64,000 bases of DNA, taken from DASPKT01 sp035626475 (lineage in GTDB: Bacteria; Pseudomonadota; Alphaproteobacteria; Azospirillales; Azospirillaceae). The translations under genes were made by a program, and so were the position numbers. The notes under the pieces were generated by a model that was not told the DNA's origin, searched no databases, and saw only the letters and a list, made by a program, of their open reading frames with translations. Positions within the stretch are counted from its first letter, which is position 1; every line of letters starts with the position of its first letter. Below are positions 1-8,157 of this stretch, one piece after another. The stretch lies in contig DASPNP010000035.1 in NCBI GenBank assembly GCA_035626475.1, forward strand, positions 1 to 64,000, in the 5' to 3' direction.

Positions 1-1
1 C

Positions 2-187
2 AACGTGCTGGACGCCGCCAGCGGCGCGCGGGCCGTGTCGGAGCGTCTGGAGGAACTCAAGCGAGCCGCGGAAGGCACCGGCGCGCGGTCGGCCGGGGCG
101 CTGGCAGCGGCGGAGGGGCTGTCCGGCGACGCCGAGCGGCTGCAGGGCGCGGTGAAGGAGTTTCTGACGGCGGCGCGCACTAGTTGA
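2..187 (+). CDS. C-terminal end of a methyl-accepting chemotaxis protein (partial)
   Basis: Only the last 61 codons lie in the window; the reading frame is open to the left edge. The peptide is an alanine/glutamate-rich amphipathic helix ending in a segment of the form LQGAVKEFLTAAR, which is the usual end of alphaproteobacterial chemoreceptors, where the final helix of the signalling coiled coil leads to a short tail. If so, the protein signals to CheA/CheW at the inner membrane. The diagnostic hairpin tip lies outside the window, so the family call rests on the tail alone; another coiled-coil protein cannot be excluded. Confidence 0.5.
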   Translation, partial: NVLDAASGARAVSERLEELKRAAEGTGARSAGALAAAEGLSGDAERLQGAVKEFLTAARTS

Positions 188-238
188 CGGTTTTGGCGGC
201 CGCGGCAGCGTGCTAGCGCGTGGTCACCGGTTTAGAGC

Positions 239-255
239 GGGCGCCGCATGCGCCC
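239..255. terminator. possible bidirectional stem-loop between convergent genes
   Basis: A 6-bp perfect GC stem (GGGCGC, 239-244, with GCGCCC, 250-255) with a 5-nt loop lies between the chemoreceptor end and the convergent lysis cassette. There is no U-tract on either strand, so intrinsic termination is uncertain. The rest of 188-401 shows nothing else. Confidence 0.25.
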
Positions 256-401
256 TCATATCCGTCCATCCTGAACGATCGATAGCGAAGGGCGAGGGTG
301 TACCAGCAGGAACAACCAGCCCTATGCATTCCGTTACGTCACCGGCTGGTGACTGCCCCGCGCCGTCGTGGCCCGCCTGGTCCGCTGGCGCCTCCCGGTT
401 C

Positions 402-1385
402 TCAGAGCTTCTGTCCGAGCCGCTCCAGCAGGCCGACCAAAGCGCGGCGCTCGCCCTCGTCGGTAACGGCGGCGAGGCGGGTGAGGATCTCCTGGACGTT
501 GATGCCAGAGATCGCGGGAAGCGGCATGGGCGCATGCTGGCGCATGGTCTCGATGCCGACCTTGGGCAGGACGGCCGCGGCCAGGCGCTCCATGGCGGAG
601 AACAGGAAGTCGGTGTTGTAGCCGGCGATGAAGCCCAGCGCCGCCGCGCTGAGCGTCACGTCCCCTTCGGCGATGCCCTTGGCCGCGAAGAGCGTGATGG
701 TCCCGCCGCCGATCACGCCGAGCAGGATGCGGCTGTGGTACTCGGGCTTGCGCAGCGGGTCGAAGCTGCGCTGGCGGATGAAGCCGTGCGCGCTCTTGAG
801 CAGGAAGGTGCAGGCGCCGAGACCACCATAGGCGAAGGGCTCCAGCAGCCGCAGCATGTCCGACAGCGCGGCGCCGAAGGTTCCCGGTGCGCTGCCGACC
901 CTCACCGCGGCTTCCGAGACTACGACCACCGCCATGAAGAAGAGCGTCCACAGCATCAGGGCGCGCGACCATTCCTGGCCTTGCGACAGCACGCCCCCGA
1001 AGGCCAGAGCGCTGCGGCGGCCGAACGCCCGGGAGGTGGCCCGCAACGTGGCGGCCGTCACCGGCGCCGACCAGGCGGCGAGATCGCGGTAGGCCGCCTC
1101 GAAGGCGGCGCGCGCCCTCGGGTCGAGCACGGCATCGGGGTCGGCACCGAATGCCGCCAGCTGCCGCTCGGCCTCGGCCACGGCGAGGATCAGCGCCGGA
1201 TCGACGCTGCGGCCGTCGGCGCCGGCGATGCCGCTTTCCACCGCATGGTCCAGCAGCAGCCGCGCGTCCGCCACCAGCCGTGCGAAGTCGTCCACGGGCG
1301 TGATCTCCCGGCGTCGCCCCTGGGCGCCATCACGCCCCGGCGAGCGGGCCGCGGCGTCCCGCGCCTGCTCCTGAAGCATGGTCAT
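402..1385 (-). CDS. membrane protein of the phage-like lysis cassette, unknown function
   Basis: Encodes 327 residues. The first ~130 residues are soluble, charged and alpha-helical; hydrophobic segments follow at roughly 141-162, 182-200, 217-236 and 245-262, and a soluble tail ends in a leucine-rich helix. I recognise no named family. It is the last gene of a minus-strand trio after a muramidase and a holin-like protein, 26 nt below the holin stop, so it probably belongs to the same lysis or gene-transfer-agent-type module. The start at 1385 is supported by a GGGGGAGAGA ribosome-binding site about 5 nt upstream; an in-frame ATG two codons later is the alternative. Confidence 0.6.
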   Translation of the reverse strand: MTMLQEQARDAAARSPGRDGAQGRRREITPVDDFARLVADARLLLDHAVESGIAGADGRSVDPALILAVAEAERQLAAFGADPDAVLDPRARAAFEAAYRDLAAWSAPVTAATLRATSRAFGRRSALAFGGVLSQGQEWSRALMLWTLFFMAVVVVSEAAVRVGSAPGTFGAALSDMLRLLEPFAYGGLGACTFLLKSAHGFIRQRSFDPLRKPEYHSRILLGVIGGGTITLFAAKGIAEGDVTLSAAALGFIAGYNTDFLFSAMERLAAAVLPKVGIETMRQHAPMPLPAISGINVQEILTRLAAVTDEGERRALVGLLERLGQKL

Positions 1386-1411
1386 CGCAGTCTCTCCCCC
1401 GTACCGGCTGT

Positions 1412-1954
1412 TCAGGCGGCGCTTCTGGCGTCGGTCAGCTTGTCGAGCATGTCGTTCTTCTTGGCCGATCCGGCCGAGCTGCCGAAGTAGTAGGAGATGA
1501 TCGCGGTCCAGGCCGCGCCCAGTGCCCCCAGCATGACCAGCAGTGCCTCGCCGCCCTTCTCCGGCATGCCGTTCACCAGCATCCAGCCCAGCACGCCGAA
1601 GAAGCCGGCCGTCACCAGGAAGGCCAGCGCCATGGGCGTCCAGTCCTTCAGCGAGATCTCGCGGGCGCGGGCGCTGTCGCGGTCGCCGGCATGGATGCGC
1701 TCCAGATCGATGTCCAACTCGCGCATGCGCAGCGCGTACTCCTGGTCGGCCTTCTTCAGGGCCACCAGCTGGTCGGGCGTGGCGCCGGCGAGCGCCGCCT
1801 GCAGCTCCTCCGGCGTGCCGCCGTCGCGGCCCAGCAGGGCATTCGACAGCGCGTTCACCGCCAGGCCGGCGACCGGCCCGCCCACGACGGTGGCGAGGCC
1901 GGTGGCGAGGTTGGGAGCGACGCCCCGGATCAGGCCCGCGATCTTGTCCCACAT
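1412..1954 (-). CDS. phage/GTA-type three-TM holin-like protein
   Basis: Encodes 180 residues. Two clear membrane segments lie in the C-terminal half (about 110-133 and 139-162) and a Gly/Ala/Val-rich hydrophobic stretch lies near the N-terminus (10-37), separated by a charged helical region. This resembles the 'holin of 3TMs, for gene-transfer release' family (GTA_holin_3TM), which lets endolysin reach the cell wall. It sits 18 nt downstream of a muramidase gene and upstream of another membrane protein, the usual order of a lysis cassette. The start at 1954 has an AGGAG site about 9 nt upstream. The family call comes from topology and context, not from a search. Confidence 0.68.
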   Translation of the reverse strand: MWDKIAGLIRGVAPNLATGLATVVGGPVAGLAVNALSNALLGRDGGTPEELQAALAGATPDQLVALKKADQEYALRMRELDIDLERIHAGDRDSARAREISLKDWTPMALAFLVTAGFFGVLGWMLVNGMPEKGGEALLVMLGALGAAWTAIISYYFGSSAGSAKKNDMLDKLTDARSAA

Positions 1955-1972
1955 GTCGGCTGCTCCTCTGGC

Positions 1973-2581
1973 TCAGGCGAGCGCGGTTTCCGGCTGGGCG
2001 GCGGCGAAGGCCGCGGCCAGCTTGGTGTCGTACTGGTTGGCGGCGTAGGCCGGTCCATTGTAGGCGCGGGCGAAGTCGGCCCAGCGGCCCTCGCGCAACT
2101 CGTCGTCGAGCTTGCGCCGGCGGACATAATTGACGAAGGCGTCGAGCTGCGCGCCCTCGCCCGACACCATGGCGGCGACGAAGGCCTCCACGTCCGCATG
2201 GCCGCACTCGCGGAAGTTGGAGCCGAGGATCTGGAACAGTCCCCAGCTGGCCGAGGCCAGGGCCGCCGTGCGGTCGAGCGCCACGGCGGCCGCCAACCGG
2301 TCGTACTCGCCGGCGCCGCCGGCATAGAGCTTGCGGTTCCAGCTCGGGGCGGAGATGGCGGGATGACCGGCGTCGTAGCGGCCACCGGTGGCGCGGGAGA
2401 AGAGATGCGCCTCGAACAGGATGCGGGGACGGCCGTCGGGCAGGAAGCCGCCCTTGCCGCCGGTCTCCACCTTCAGCACCGCCCGCACCGCGGCCGGGGC
2501 GCAGCCGAGCGCCGCGGCGGCGCGGGCGATGTCGGCATCGGCGAGCTTGGTTGCGGCGCCCTGGAACGGCAGTGGCGGCAT
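1973..2581 (-). CDS. N-acetylmuramidase-type phage endolysin
   Basis: Encodes 202 residues that match the N-acetylmuramidase domain (PF11860, formerly DUF3380) over almost the whole length: an N-terminal helix with the VLKVETGGKGGFLPDGRP pattern that carries the probable catalytic glutamate, then a region beginning ILFEAHLF, a conserved SWGLFQILG segment and a C-terminal FARAYNGPAY segment. Enzymes of this type cleave the glycan strand of peptidoglycan. There is no signal peptide, consistent with release through the holin encoded just downstream. A GAGAAG site precedes the start at 2581. It is the first gene of the three-gene lysis cassette; no capsid or tail genes flank it. Confidence 0.82.
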   Translation of the reverse strand: MPPLPFQGAATKLADADIARAAAALGCAPAAVRAVLKVETGGKGGFLPDGRPRILFEAHLFSRATGGRYDAGHPAISAPSWNRKLYAGGAGEYDRLAAAVALDRTAALASASWGLFQILGSNFRECGHADVEAFVAAMVSGEGAQLDAFVNYVRRRKLDDELREGRWADFARAYNGPAYAANQYDTKLAAAFAAAQPETALA

Positions 2582-2721
2582 GGCGCTTCTCGCATCGTGC
2601 TGAGGGATTACTCCAAACGATAACGAGCTTCCGGCGGCCTGTCATGAACAAAGTGCCCGCTAGGAGTGCAGATGTCGCCTGGCACTGTAACCCTGCGTTC
2701 AGCCTCGGGTGTGACCGGGAT

Positions 2722-3025
2722 GTGCGCCAGCTCCAGCCCCTCCACCTCCAGGTACAGGCTCGTTACCCCGTTCACCGGCGCCCAGGCGCGGCCCGCCTCG
2801 GGATAGTAGCCCTAGGCCGCGGCCACGCCCGGCGCCTGGGCGCCGACCAGCCGGTTGCGGGTGTCGTAGCGCCAGGTGCGGGTGGCCGAGCGCGTGCGGT
2901 TGCCCCGCAGGTCGTGCACCTGCAGCACCGTGCCCACGGTGCTCAGCGCGTTGATCGGCGAGGCCGGGCCGTAGGCCGTCTGGCCGACCGTCGGCAGCTG
3001 CGGCAGAAAGGCGGCAGCCCCGTCC
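2722..3025 (-). pseudogene. Rhs core fragment A (displaced, stop-interrupted)
   Basis: The minus strand encodes about 100 residues that repeat, almost identically, part of the Rhs core present at 4.2-5.0 and 6.0-6.8 kb (the stretch containing NALSTVGTVLQ, TRTWRYDTRNRLVGAQ and NGVTSLYLEVEGLELA). It is cut at both ends and carries an in-frame TAG (about 2812-2814 on the complement) where the other two copies have TAC (Tyr) before GYYPEAGRA. No toxin tip follows it. It is a dead relic of the same recombination process that built the neighbouring modules. Confidence 0.85.
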
Positions 3026-3076
3026 TTCCAAGAAGACTGCTTGCTCTATGGTCGCTGTAGATCTTTGACGAGATCC

Positions 3077-3673
3077 TTATTGGGCACTACCGTTTACCTC
3101 TGCCCTAAATGCACTTACAAAATTCCCGAAATAATTTGGCTTCCTCTTTTGTACTTCATCTACACACGCTAAAGCTTCCTGCCTCCTCCCTAGCATCAAT
3201 AGGCAGATAGCTACACGTTCCGGGTACCCGCCGAGCATGTCGAGCCTTGACTCCAGAAGCGGGAGAATAGCCTCATAGCTGCTCAGCGACTTTGCGTAAG
3301 GAAAGCCGACACTATCATACAGTCTGGCGAGCCTTTCCGACTCCGCCTCAATGTCCGTATCTTCTGTAAACTCGAACGCATACTCATCAGGTGCTATTTC
3401 GCCCATGTGTATCGCATAGGTAGCTGTGCTTCTGCGATAGCTCCGTCCTTCTAACCTCGCCGCCATTTTCATCAATGGGACAACATGCACCCCCACGAAT
3501 GGATTGATGTTGAGGTGGGTGCGATGCAGGCCCTCATTGAGACCCACCCAGCAATGGAAGCCGTCGACGATCGGCCGATCCACATCTTTCCCTCTGTATC
3601 GGGTAAAGCCATGCTTCTCTAAAGCTTCTATGCATCGGCCGACCACATGGTCCCTGAAAGCACCGTTGATCAC
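3077..3673 (-). CDS. probable immunity protein for the adjacent Rhs tip
   Basis: Encodes 198 residues with no signal peptide or membrane segment, so a cytosolic protein. I recognise no family. It starts 13 nt after the stop of the upstream Rhs C-terminal toxin module (3687-5129), on the same strand, and its base composition is clearly lower in GC than the surrounding genes; both are typical of Rhs immunity genes, which neutralise the cognate tip. The middle is acidic and helical (around the AFEFTEDTDIEAESERLARL stretch) and a degenerate helical-repeat-like C-terminus follows (VAICLLMLGRRQEALACVDE). The immunity role is inferred from position only. Confidence 0.6.
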   Translation of the reverse strand: MINGAFRDHVVGRCIEALEKHGFTRYRGKDVDRPIVDGFHCWVGLNEGLHRTHLNINPFVGVHVVPLMKMAARLEGRSYRRSTATYAIHMGEIAPDEYAFEFTEDTDIEAESERLARLYDSVGFPYAKSLSSYEAILPLLESRLDMLGGYPERVAICLLMLGRRQEALACVDEVQKRKPNYFGNFVSAFRAEVNGSAQ

Positions 3674-3686
3674 ATTCTCACCATCT

Positions 3687-5129
3687 CTAGCACGGGCGAT
3701 CTATCGAACAGGATTTCATTTCCGTCTTCTTACCAGGGGACAAGCCAGCCCTCTCTGCGTTCTGACCGACAGGAGTAACTTCACGACCACTGGCAATGTC
3801 ATCATGGAGCTTCTGCTGACCTGAAGACAGTTCGGCGTTCCCGGTTTTGGTCTCAACAACGCGCCCGTCTTTGGTAACGAAATCAGCATTGGTGAGCGAA
3901 CCATCGGAGTTCCGAAAAGAAACCTTCTCACCAGCGATGTTATCGCCGAGTTTCGCTCGGGTCAAAGCCTCTCCCTCTTTGCCTTTGGCAACATTCTTCG
4001 CAAGCTGGGTCACGCGCTCAGCTTGGCGAGTGCTCTGGATGCCAAGGCCAACAGCACCTGGCGCCCCAGGAACCACAGCTAAAACGATGTCTGCGGTTAC
4101 ACCTGCGGAGTCAACAAGGCCGCCCTGAATGTTCCCAGACTTGAAGTTGTCAAAAGCAGATTTGGCACCGACACCGATGCTGACTACTTCGACAACCAAA
4201 TCCCCATACAACCCCGTCGGATCGACGAAGTTCGTCGGGCTGTTCCTCACATACGCGTAGCGGTTCAGCCCGTCCTTGACCCCGATGGGGTCGAGCTGCA
4301 TCCAGCGGCCGTCCCTGGGATCGTACGCCCGGTTGGGCGTGTGGTACAGGCCGGTCTCGGCGTCCAGCCGCATGCCGGCGTAGCGGAACGCCGGGCCGGC
4401 CGCTGCGTCCTGGGCCGAGTTGCCGTAGGCGTCGTAGCTGGCGGTACCCCTGAGCGCCGCGTTCGGCCCGGTCCAGGCGATCACGCTGCCCTGGCGGTTC
4501 GGGTGCAGCCAGGTCAGCCCCGACTGGTCACGCGTGGCGATCACGGCGCCGCCGGCACCCGAGCTGCGGATGTAGCGCTGGCGGACGGCGCCCGCGCCGT
4601 CCAGCTGCGCCAGCTCCAGCCCGTCCACCTCCAGGTACAGCGACGTCACCCCGTTCACCTGCTTCCAGGCGCGCCCGGCTTCCGGGTAGTAGCCGTAGGC
4701 CGCGGTCACACCCGGGGCCTGGGCGCCGACCAGCCGGTTGCGGGTGTCGTAGCGCCAGGTGCGGGTGGCCGAGCGCGTGCGGCTGCCCCGCAGGTCGTGC
4801 TCCTGCACCACCGTGCCCACCGTCGTGAGCGCGTTGATCGGCGAGGCCGGGCCGTACTTCGTCTCGCCCACCGCCGACGGCTGCGGCAGGAAGGCGGCGT
4901 TGGCCGTGTCCTCCCACAGCAGCTGGCCGGCCGCGTCGTACTCGTAGCTGAAGCCCACGCCGCCGCCGCTCCAGCCGTGCGTCAGATTCTTCAGCTGCCC
5001 GGCATCGTCGTAGCCGTTACTGATTATGTATCCAGGCGATGTAATCCAAGCAGCCGTCTGAATGCGCGATGAACTTTGTATGAAAGTGCACGCAATCCAG
5101 ATGCAGGTACCAACCACTCCTCCGGCCAA
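3687..5129 (-). CDS. orphan Rhs C-terminal module B with a predicted PD-(D/E)XK nuclease tip
   Basis: The open frame has 480 codons. About residues 38-330 are Rhs/YD-repeat core, ending in the canonical DGLNRYAYVRNSPTNFVDP-TGL junction. The ~150 residues after that junction are unique and end in a nuclease-like domain: a GKEGEALTRAKLG helix, then NADFV with an acidic residue, then a V-V-E-T-K strand (Asp...Glu-x-Lys) and a helix with a conserved Gln (SGQQKLHDDI). This matches the layout of PD-(D/E)XK endonuclease toxins. The first ~35 residues are not Rhs-like and overlap the end of the upstream immunity gene on the same strand, so the usual 1000+ residue N-terminal shell is missing. The module is a displaced tip, probably silent unless recombined into a full Rhs gene. 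Confidence 0.7.
   Translation of the reverse strand: MAGGVVGTCIWIACTFIQSSSRIQTAAWITSPGYIISNGYDDAGQLKNLTHGWSGGGVGFSYEYDAAGQLLWEDTANAAFLPQPSAVGETKYGPASPINALTTVGTVVQEHDLRGSRTRSATRTWRYDTRNRLVGAQAPGVTAAYGYYPEAGRAWKQVNGVTSLYLEVDGLELAQLDGAGAVRQRYIRSSGAGGAVIATRDQSGLTWLHPNRQGSVIAWTGPNAALRGTASYDAYGNSAQDAAAGPAFRYAGMRLDAETGLYHTPNRAYDPRDGRWMQLDPIGVKDGLNRYAYVRNSPTNFVDPTGLYGDLVVEVVSIGVGAKSAFDNFKSGNIQGGLVDSAGVTADIVLAVVPGAPGAVGLGIQSTRQAERVTQLAKNVAKGKEGEALTRAKLGDNIAGEKVSFRNSDGSLTNADFVTKDGRVVETKTGNAELSSGQQKLHDDIASGREVTPVGQNAERAGLSPGKKTEMKSCSIDRPC
4221..5003 (-). repeat. Rhs core direct repeat, copy B
   Basis: A 783-bp stretch nearly identical to 5994-6776 in the same orientation, encoding the conserved Rhs core just before the variable tip. 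Both borders are sharp: it begins at the core/tip junction and ends at the segment encoding DAGQLK. It is a substrate for homologous recombination that would swap the tip/immunity cassette. Confidence 0.9.
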
Positions 5130-5398
5130 CGGCCACTTTTGATGATAGCGTCGAGATCGCGAAATGATAGATCGTCCGGGGGGACTCCAATCATCCCCCG
5201 ACCTTTCCGGCCCGAGATGCCAAACTGGCTCTCTACGTCTTCGAGGAGATCAGCGAAATCATCGGGATGTAGGTATTTTGGGGAAATCCTATCGGAAATG
5301 TTTATTTCTTCAACAGATCTGACACCTTGCATCAACGGCAAGTAGTCCTCAAGAGCGGCTTTCAGCCGATCTGTTATCATTCCGTCATCATTGCTCAT
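5024..5398 (-). CDS. probable immunity protein for Rhs module C (acyl-carrier-like?)
   Basis: Encodes 124 residues, soluble and mostly helical. The N-terminal half (DRLKAALEDYLPLM ... FADLLEDVESQFGI ... LSFRDLDAIIKSG) has the helix spacing of acyl-carrier-like proteins such as DUF1493, but no Asp-Ser-Leu phosphopantetheine site is visible, so a regulatory or immunity role is more likely than acyl transfer. The start at 5398 overlaps the end of the Rhs tip gene at 5388 by 11 nt, typical toxin/immunity coupling. The 3' end runs into the orphan Rhs module B. The family resemblance is weak. Confidence 0.6.
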   Translation of the reverse strand: MSNDDGMITDRLKAALEDYLPLMQGVRSVEEINISDRISPKYLHPDDFADLLEDVESQFGISGRKGRGMIGVPPDDLSFRDLDAIIKSGRWPEEWLVPASGLRALSYKVHRAFRRLLGLHRLDT

Positions 5399-7080
5399 CG
5401 CTCACCTGCATGCAATTGTAAGTGCAGTGGCTGATCGAAGCGACATCATACGCCGCCAGACCCCAACCAACAAATGGAACAGCTCGACCTGCGAACGCTC
5501 CAATCCTAGGCGTAAGTGGCACTATGCCTCGCTGCAGCTGACTGAATGTTGGGGCGGGGAGCTTAATGCCTCCCGGGAACCGAGCGTCTCCAAATGCTTT
5601 GCGCGATATCGTGGATGCAAGAGAGGTTCCCTTAGTTGCAGAACCCGGGGAAAATGGCTTTCCAATTACTGGAGAACCCAGCGCGATCAAGGCACCAGAT
5701 GCAGGTAAGCTGAGATAGTGCTCTGAGGCGCAGTCAAGGAGGCAGGATCCAAATTCCGGTCGGGTCGTTAACTCCGGCGTCTGTTCTCCTGCAATCTGGC
5801 CCTCTGTACCGGATGGGTCAGGTGTAAGGGTGGAATTTGAGTTAGTTGACGAAGCTTGCGCAATGGGGGTGTTGTCGTTTCGCGTCCTGAGAACGCCCTC
5901 AAGGCTACCGTTGGTGCTAGTAGACGAACCGCCATTGATAGCACATGCACCGGTTCCATCTTGAATGCGTGAGCCCGTGCAAAGCCCGAGCAAATCGACA
6001 AAGTTCGTTGGGCTGTTCCTCACATACGCGTAGCGGTTCAGCCCGTCCTTGATGCCGATGGGGTCGAGCTGCATCCAGCGGCCGTCCCTGGGATCGTACG
6101 CCCGGTTGGGCGTGTGGTACAGGCCGGTCTCGGCGTCCAGCCGCATGCCGGCGTAGCGGAACGCCGGGCCAGGCGCCGCATCCTGGGCCGAGTTGCCGTA
6201 GGCGTCGTAGCTGGCGGTACCCCTGAGCGCCGCGTTCGGCCCGGTCCAGGCGATGACGCTGCCCTGGCGGTTCGGGTGCAGCCAAGTCAGCCCGCCCTGA
6301 TCACGCGTGGCGATCACGGCCCCACCGGAGCCTGAGCTGCGGATGTAGCGCTGGCGGATGGCGCCCGCGCCGTCCAGCTGCGCCAGCTCCAGCCCGTCCA
6401 CCTCCAGGTACAGCGACGTCACCCCGTTCACCTGCTTCCAGGCGCGCCCGGCTTCCGGGTAGTAGCCGTAGGCCGCGGCCACGCCCGGGGCCTGGGCGCC
6501 GACCAGCCGGTTGCGGGTGTCGTAGCGCCAGGTGCGGGTGGCCGAGCGGGTGCGGTTGCCGCGCAGATCGTGCTCCTGCAGCACCGTGCCCACGGTGCTC
6601 AGCGCGTTGATCGGCGAGGCGGCGGCGTAGGGCATCTGCCCCATCGCCGACGGGGCGGGCAGGAAGGCGGCGTTGGCCGTGTCCTCCCACAGCAGCTGGC
6701 CGGCCGCGTCGTACTCGTAGCTGAAGCCCACGCCGCCGCCGCTCCAGCCGTGCGTCAGCGTCTTCAGCTGCCCGGCGGTGTCGGCGGGGCTTCTGGCGCT
6801 CGACCGTGGGATTGCCGCGCGTGTCGTACTCGGTGGTGGTCTCGCCCTTCAGGGCGTCGGTGCGCTTCACCGGCCGGCCCAGACCGTCGTAGGCGGCGCG
6901 GGTCGCGCGGCCCAGCGGGTCGACCTGGCGAGTGGGGTGGCCCTGGACGTCGAACCAGGCGGCGGCGACGCCGCAGTTGGGCAGGCTGGCGGCACAGTTG
7001 GCGTCGCGCAGCACGCCGCGGCAGGGGCCTGGGTCGTACTGGGTGATGACGCCCGAACCGCAGAGGCTGTTCGGTCGCAA
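5388..7080 (-). pseudogene. Rhs module C: core plus unique tip, truncated and frameshifted
   Basis: From 7080 downwards one frame encodes Rhs-type sequence (QGHPTRQVDPLGRATRAAYD, then TTEYDTRGNPTVERQKP). The frame is lost at a run of four G (plus strand 6786-6789); removing one base restores continuous core (...QKP-ADTAGQLKTLTHGW...) into the frame that runs to 5388. An in-frame TAA lies directly upstream of 7080, so the large N-terminal part is absent. After the core junction (NFVD-LLGL, where the usual Pro is Leu) comes a ~190-residue unique tip with a Ser/Thr-rich linker and a glycine-rich hydrophobic end (RAVPFVGWGLAAYDVASI), which suggests a membrane-acting toxin. From the GTG at 6731 a 447-residue core-tip polypeptide could still be made. 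Confidence 0.72.
5994..6776 (-). repeat. Rhs core direct repeat, copy C
   Basis: Partner of 4221-5003, same length (783 bp) and orientation with scattered substitutions. The two copies flank tip C and its immunity gene, so a single crossover would excise that ~1.8-kb cassette and join core C to tip B. Confidence 0.9.
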
Positions 7081-7317
7081 GGCCGCTTACGGATGCAATA
7101 CGATCAGCAATCCCAATGGCTTATTCGATGTCCTGCGCGGAAGCATATTCTGCGCCGTTGGCATTTAGCTCATCCACAATCATCTGGCGTAGATAACTGT
7201 AAGCTGCGCTTTAACGGCGAGCCGGACAGAGATTCAGGTCCTATTTAGATTGACCGATCTCCGCGCTAAAGAGTTAACTCGAAAGGATTTCTCCCGTGGA
7301 GCTGAGCCAAGACACCG

Positions 7318-8145
7318 ATGCGCCTCCAGCCAAGACAGAAAGCTGCCCTGTTCATCGGTGCCGTCACTATGTCGATCGTCATCGCCCCGGGTGGGCATGC
7401 GGACCCGCTCGATAAAAATCCTGCCATCGACCATGCGACAGCCGACCTGACGTCGCTTTCACCCTTGCAACTAACCTTCGTGCCGGAGTTCAGGAAGGCC
7501 TCCGCGATCTCCGGCCTGGTTCAAAAGATCGACCGGATATTTGCATCCACCCCTGAACAGGAGGCCCGTTGCAGGAAGCTGCTATCCAACATCGAGGCGG
7601 GAACAAGCATAGAATATATCGAACCTGTTCTGACGACCAACAGAGTACAGGAACTTATTTCCTCCCCGCTGGGAAAGGCGTGCGGCACGGATGGCAAGCT
7701 GCCGGATAATCTTCATACGGCAGCATTCGGAATTCGTCTGTACGAAGTTCCCGCACGTCACGGGGGGTACGTTTACATCGTTCGACACGGGCCGTCTCTC
7801 GGCGGTCCCGATGCTGCTGCCATGGACGAGGAGGGTCTTGAGAGCGCTGCCAGAAGACCCGGCGGCGGAACCACCCTCGTCTCGCCATCCAATTGCCGTA
7901 CGGCGGGTGCTTCGATTTTCGGGGGGCAGCTTTTCGAACTGCTTTCAGAACCGAAGGCCTGCGATGGGCGCCAGGATCGATCCTGCGGCGAAGTCACTTT
8001 CGTCAGGTCGGGCGAGGCAGCGTACGGCATCACATTCGTTATCAAGAATATCTTGTTCAACAATCCCGGAAGGTTTGAAATAATCGAATACGTGGATGAC
8101 GAAGACAGAGCAATTCATAATGTGTGCTCTGGCATTCTTAATTAA
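7318..8145 (+). CDS. secreted/periplasmic protein of unknown function
   Basis: Encodes 275 residues with an N-terminal signal peptide (basic RLQPRQK, hydrophobic core, cleavage likely after GGHA near residue 28). The mature part contains seven cysteines, including a C-terminal pair region (KACDGRQDRSCGEV and HNVCSG), which suits a disulphide-bonded periplasmic protein. No family is recognised. It is followed after 12 nt by 8158-8751, with which it probably forms a transcription unit, and its GC is lower than the genome-typical genes nearby. The start lacks a well-spaced Shine-Dalgarno (nearest GGAG is 16 nt away). It could be an immunity protein for its neighbour, but only gene order suggests this. 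Confidence 0.55.
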   Translation: MRLQPRQKAALFIGAVTMSIVIAPGGHADPLDKNPAIDHATADLTSLSPLQLTFVPEFRKASAISGLVQKIDRIFASTPEQEARCRKLLSNIEAGTSIEYIEPVLTTNRVQELISSPLGKACGTDGKLPDNLHTAAFGIRLYEVPARHGGYVYIVRHGPSLGGPDAAAMDEEGLESAARRPGGGTTLVSPSNCRTAGASIFGGQLFELLSEPKACDGRQDRSCGEVTFVRSGEAAYGITFVIKNILFNNPGRFEIIEYVDDEDRAIHNVCSGILN

Positions 8146-8157
8146 TAGTAGATCGGG

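Noticed and set aside
210..1490. 426-codon plus-strand frame over the membrane protein gene
   Set aside because: Shadow frame with His/Arg/Gly-rich composition and no domain; the minus-strand gene has membrane segments and a good start.
402..2651. 749-codon minus-strand frame covering the whole lysis cassette
   Set aside because: Only its last 327 codons are protein-like; the upstream part is an arginine-rich shadow of the muramidase and holin genes, which have their own starts and ribosome-binding sites in other frames.
7296..7416. 39-codon GTG-start ORF with a good AAAGGA site ahead of the secreted protein
   Set aside because: Composition is not protein-like and it overlaps the signal-peptide gene in another frame; kept only as a reason to doubt the exact start at 7318.
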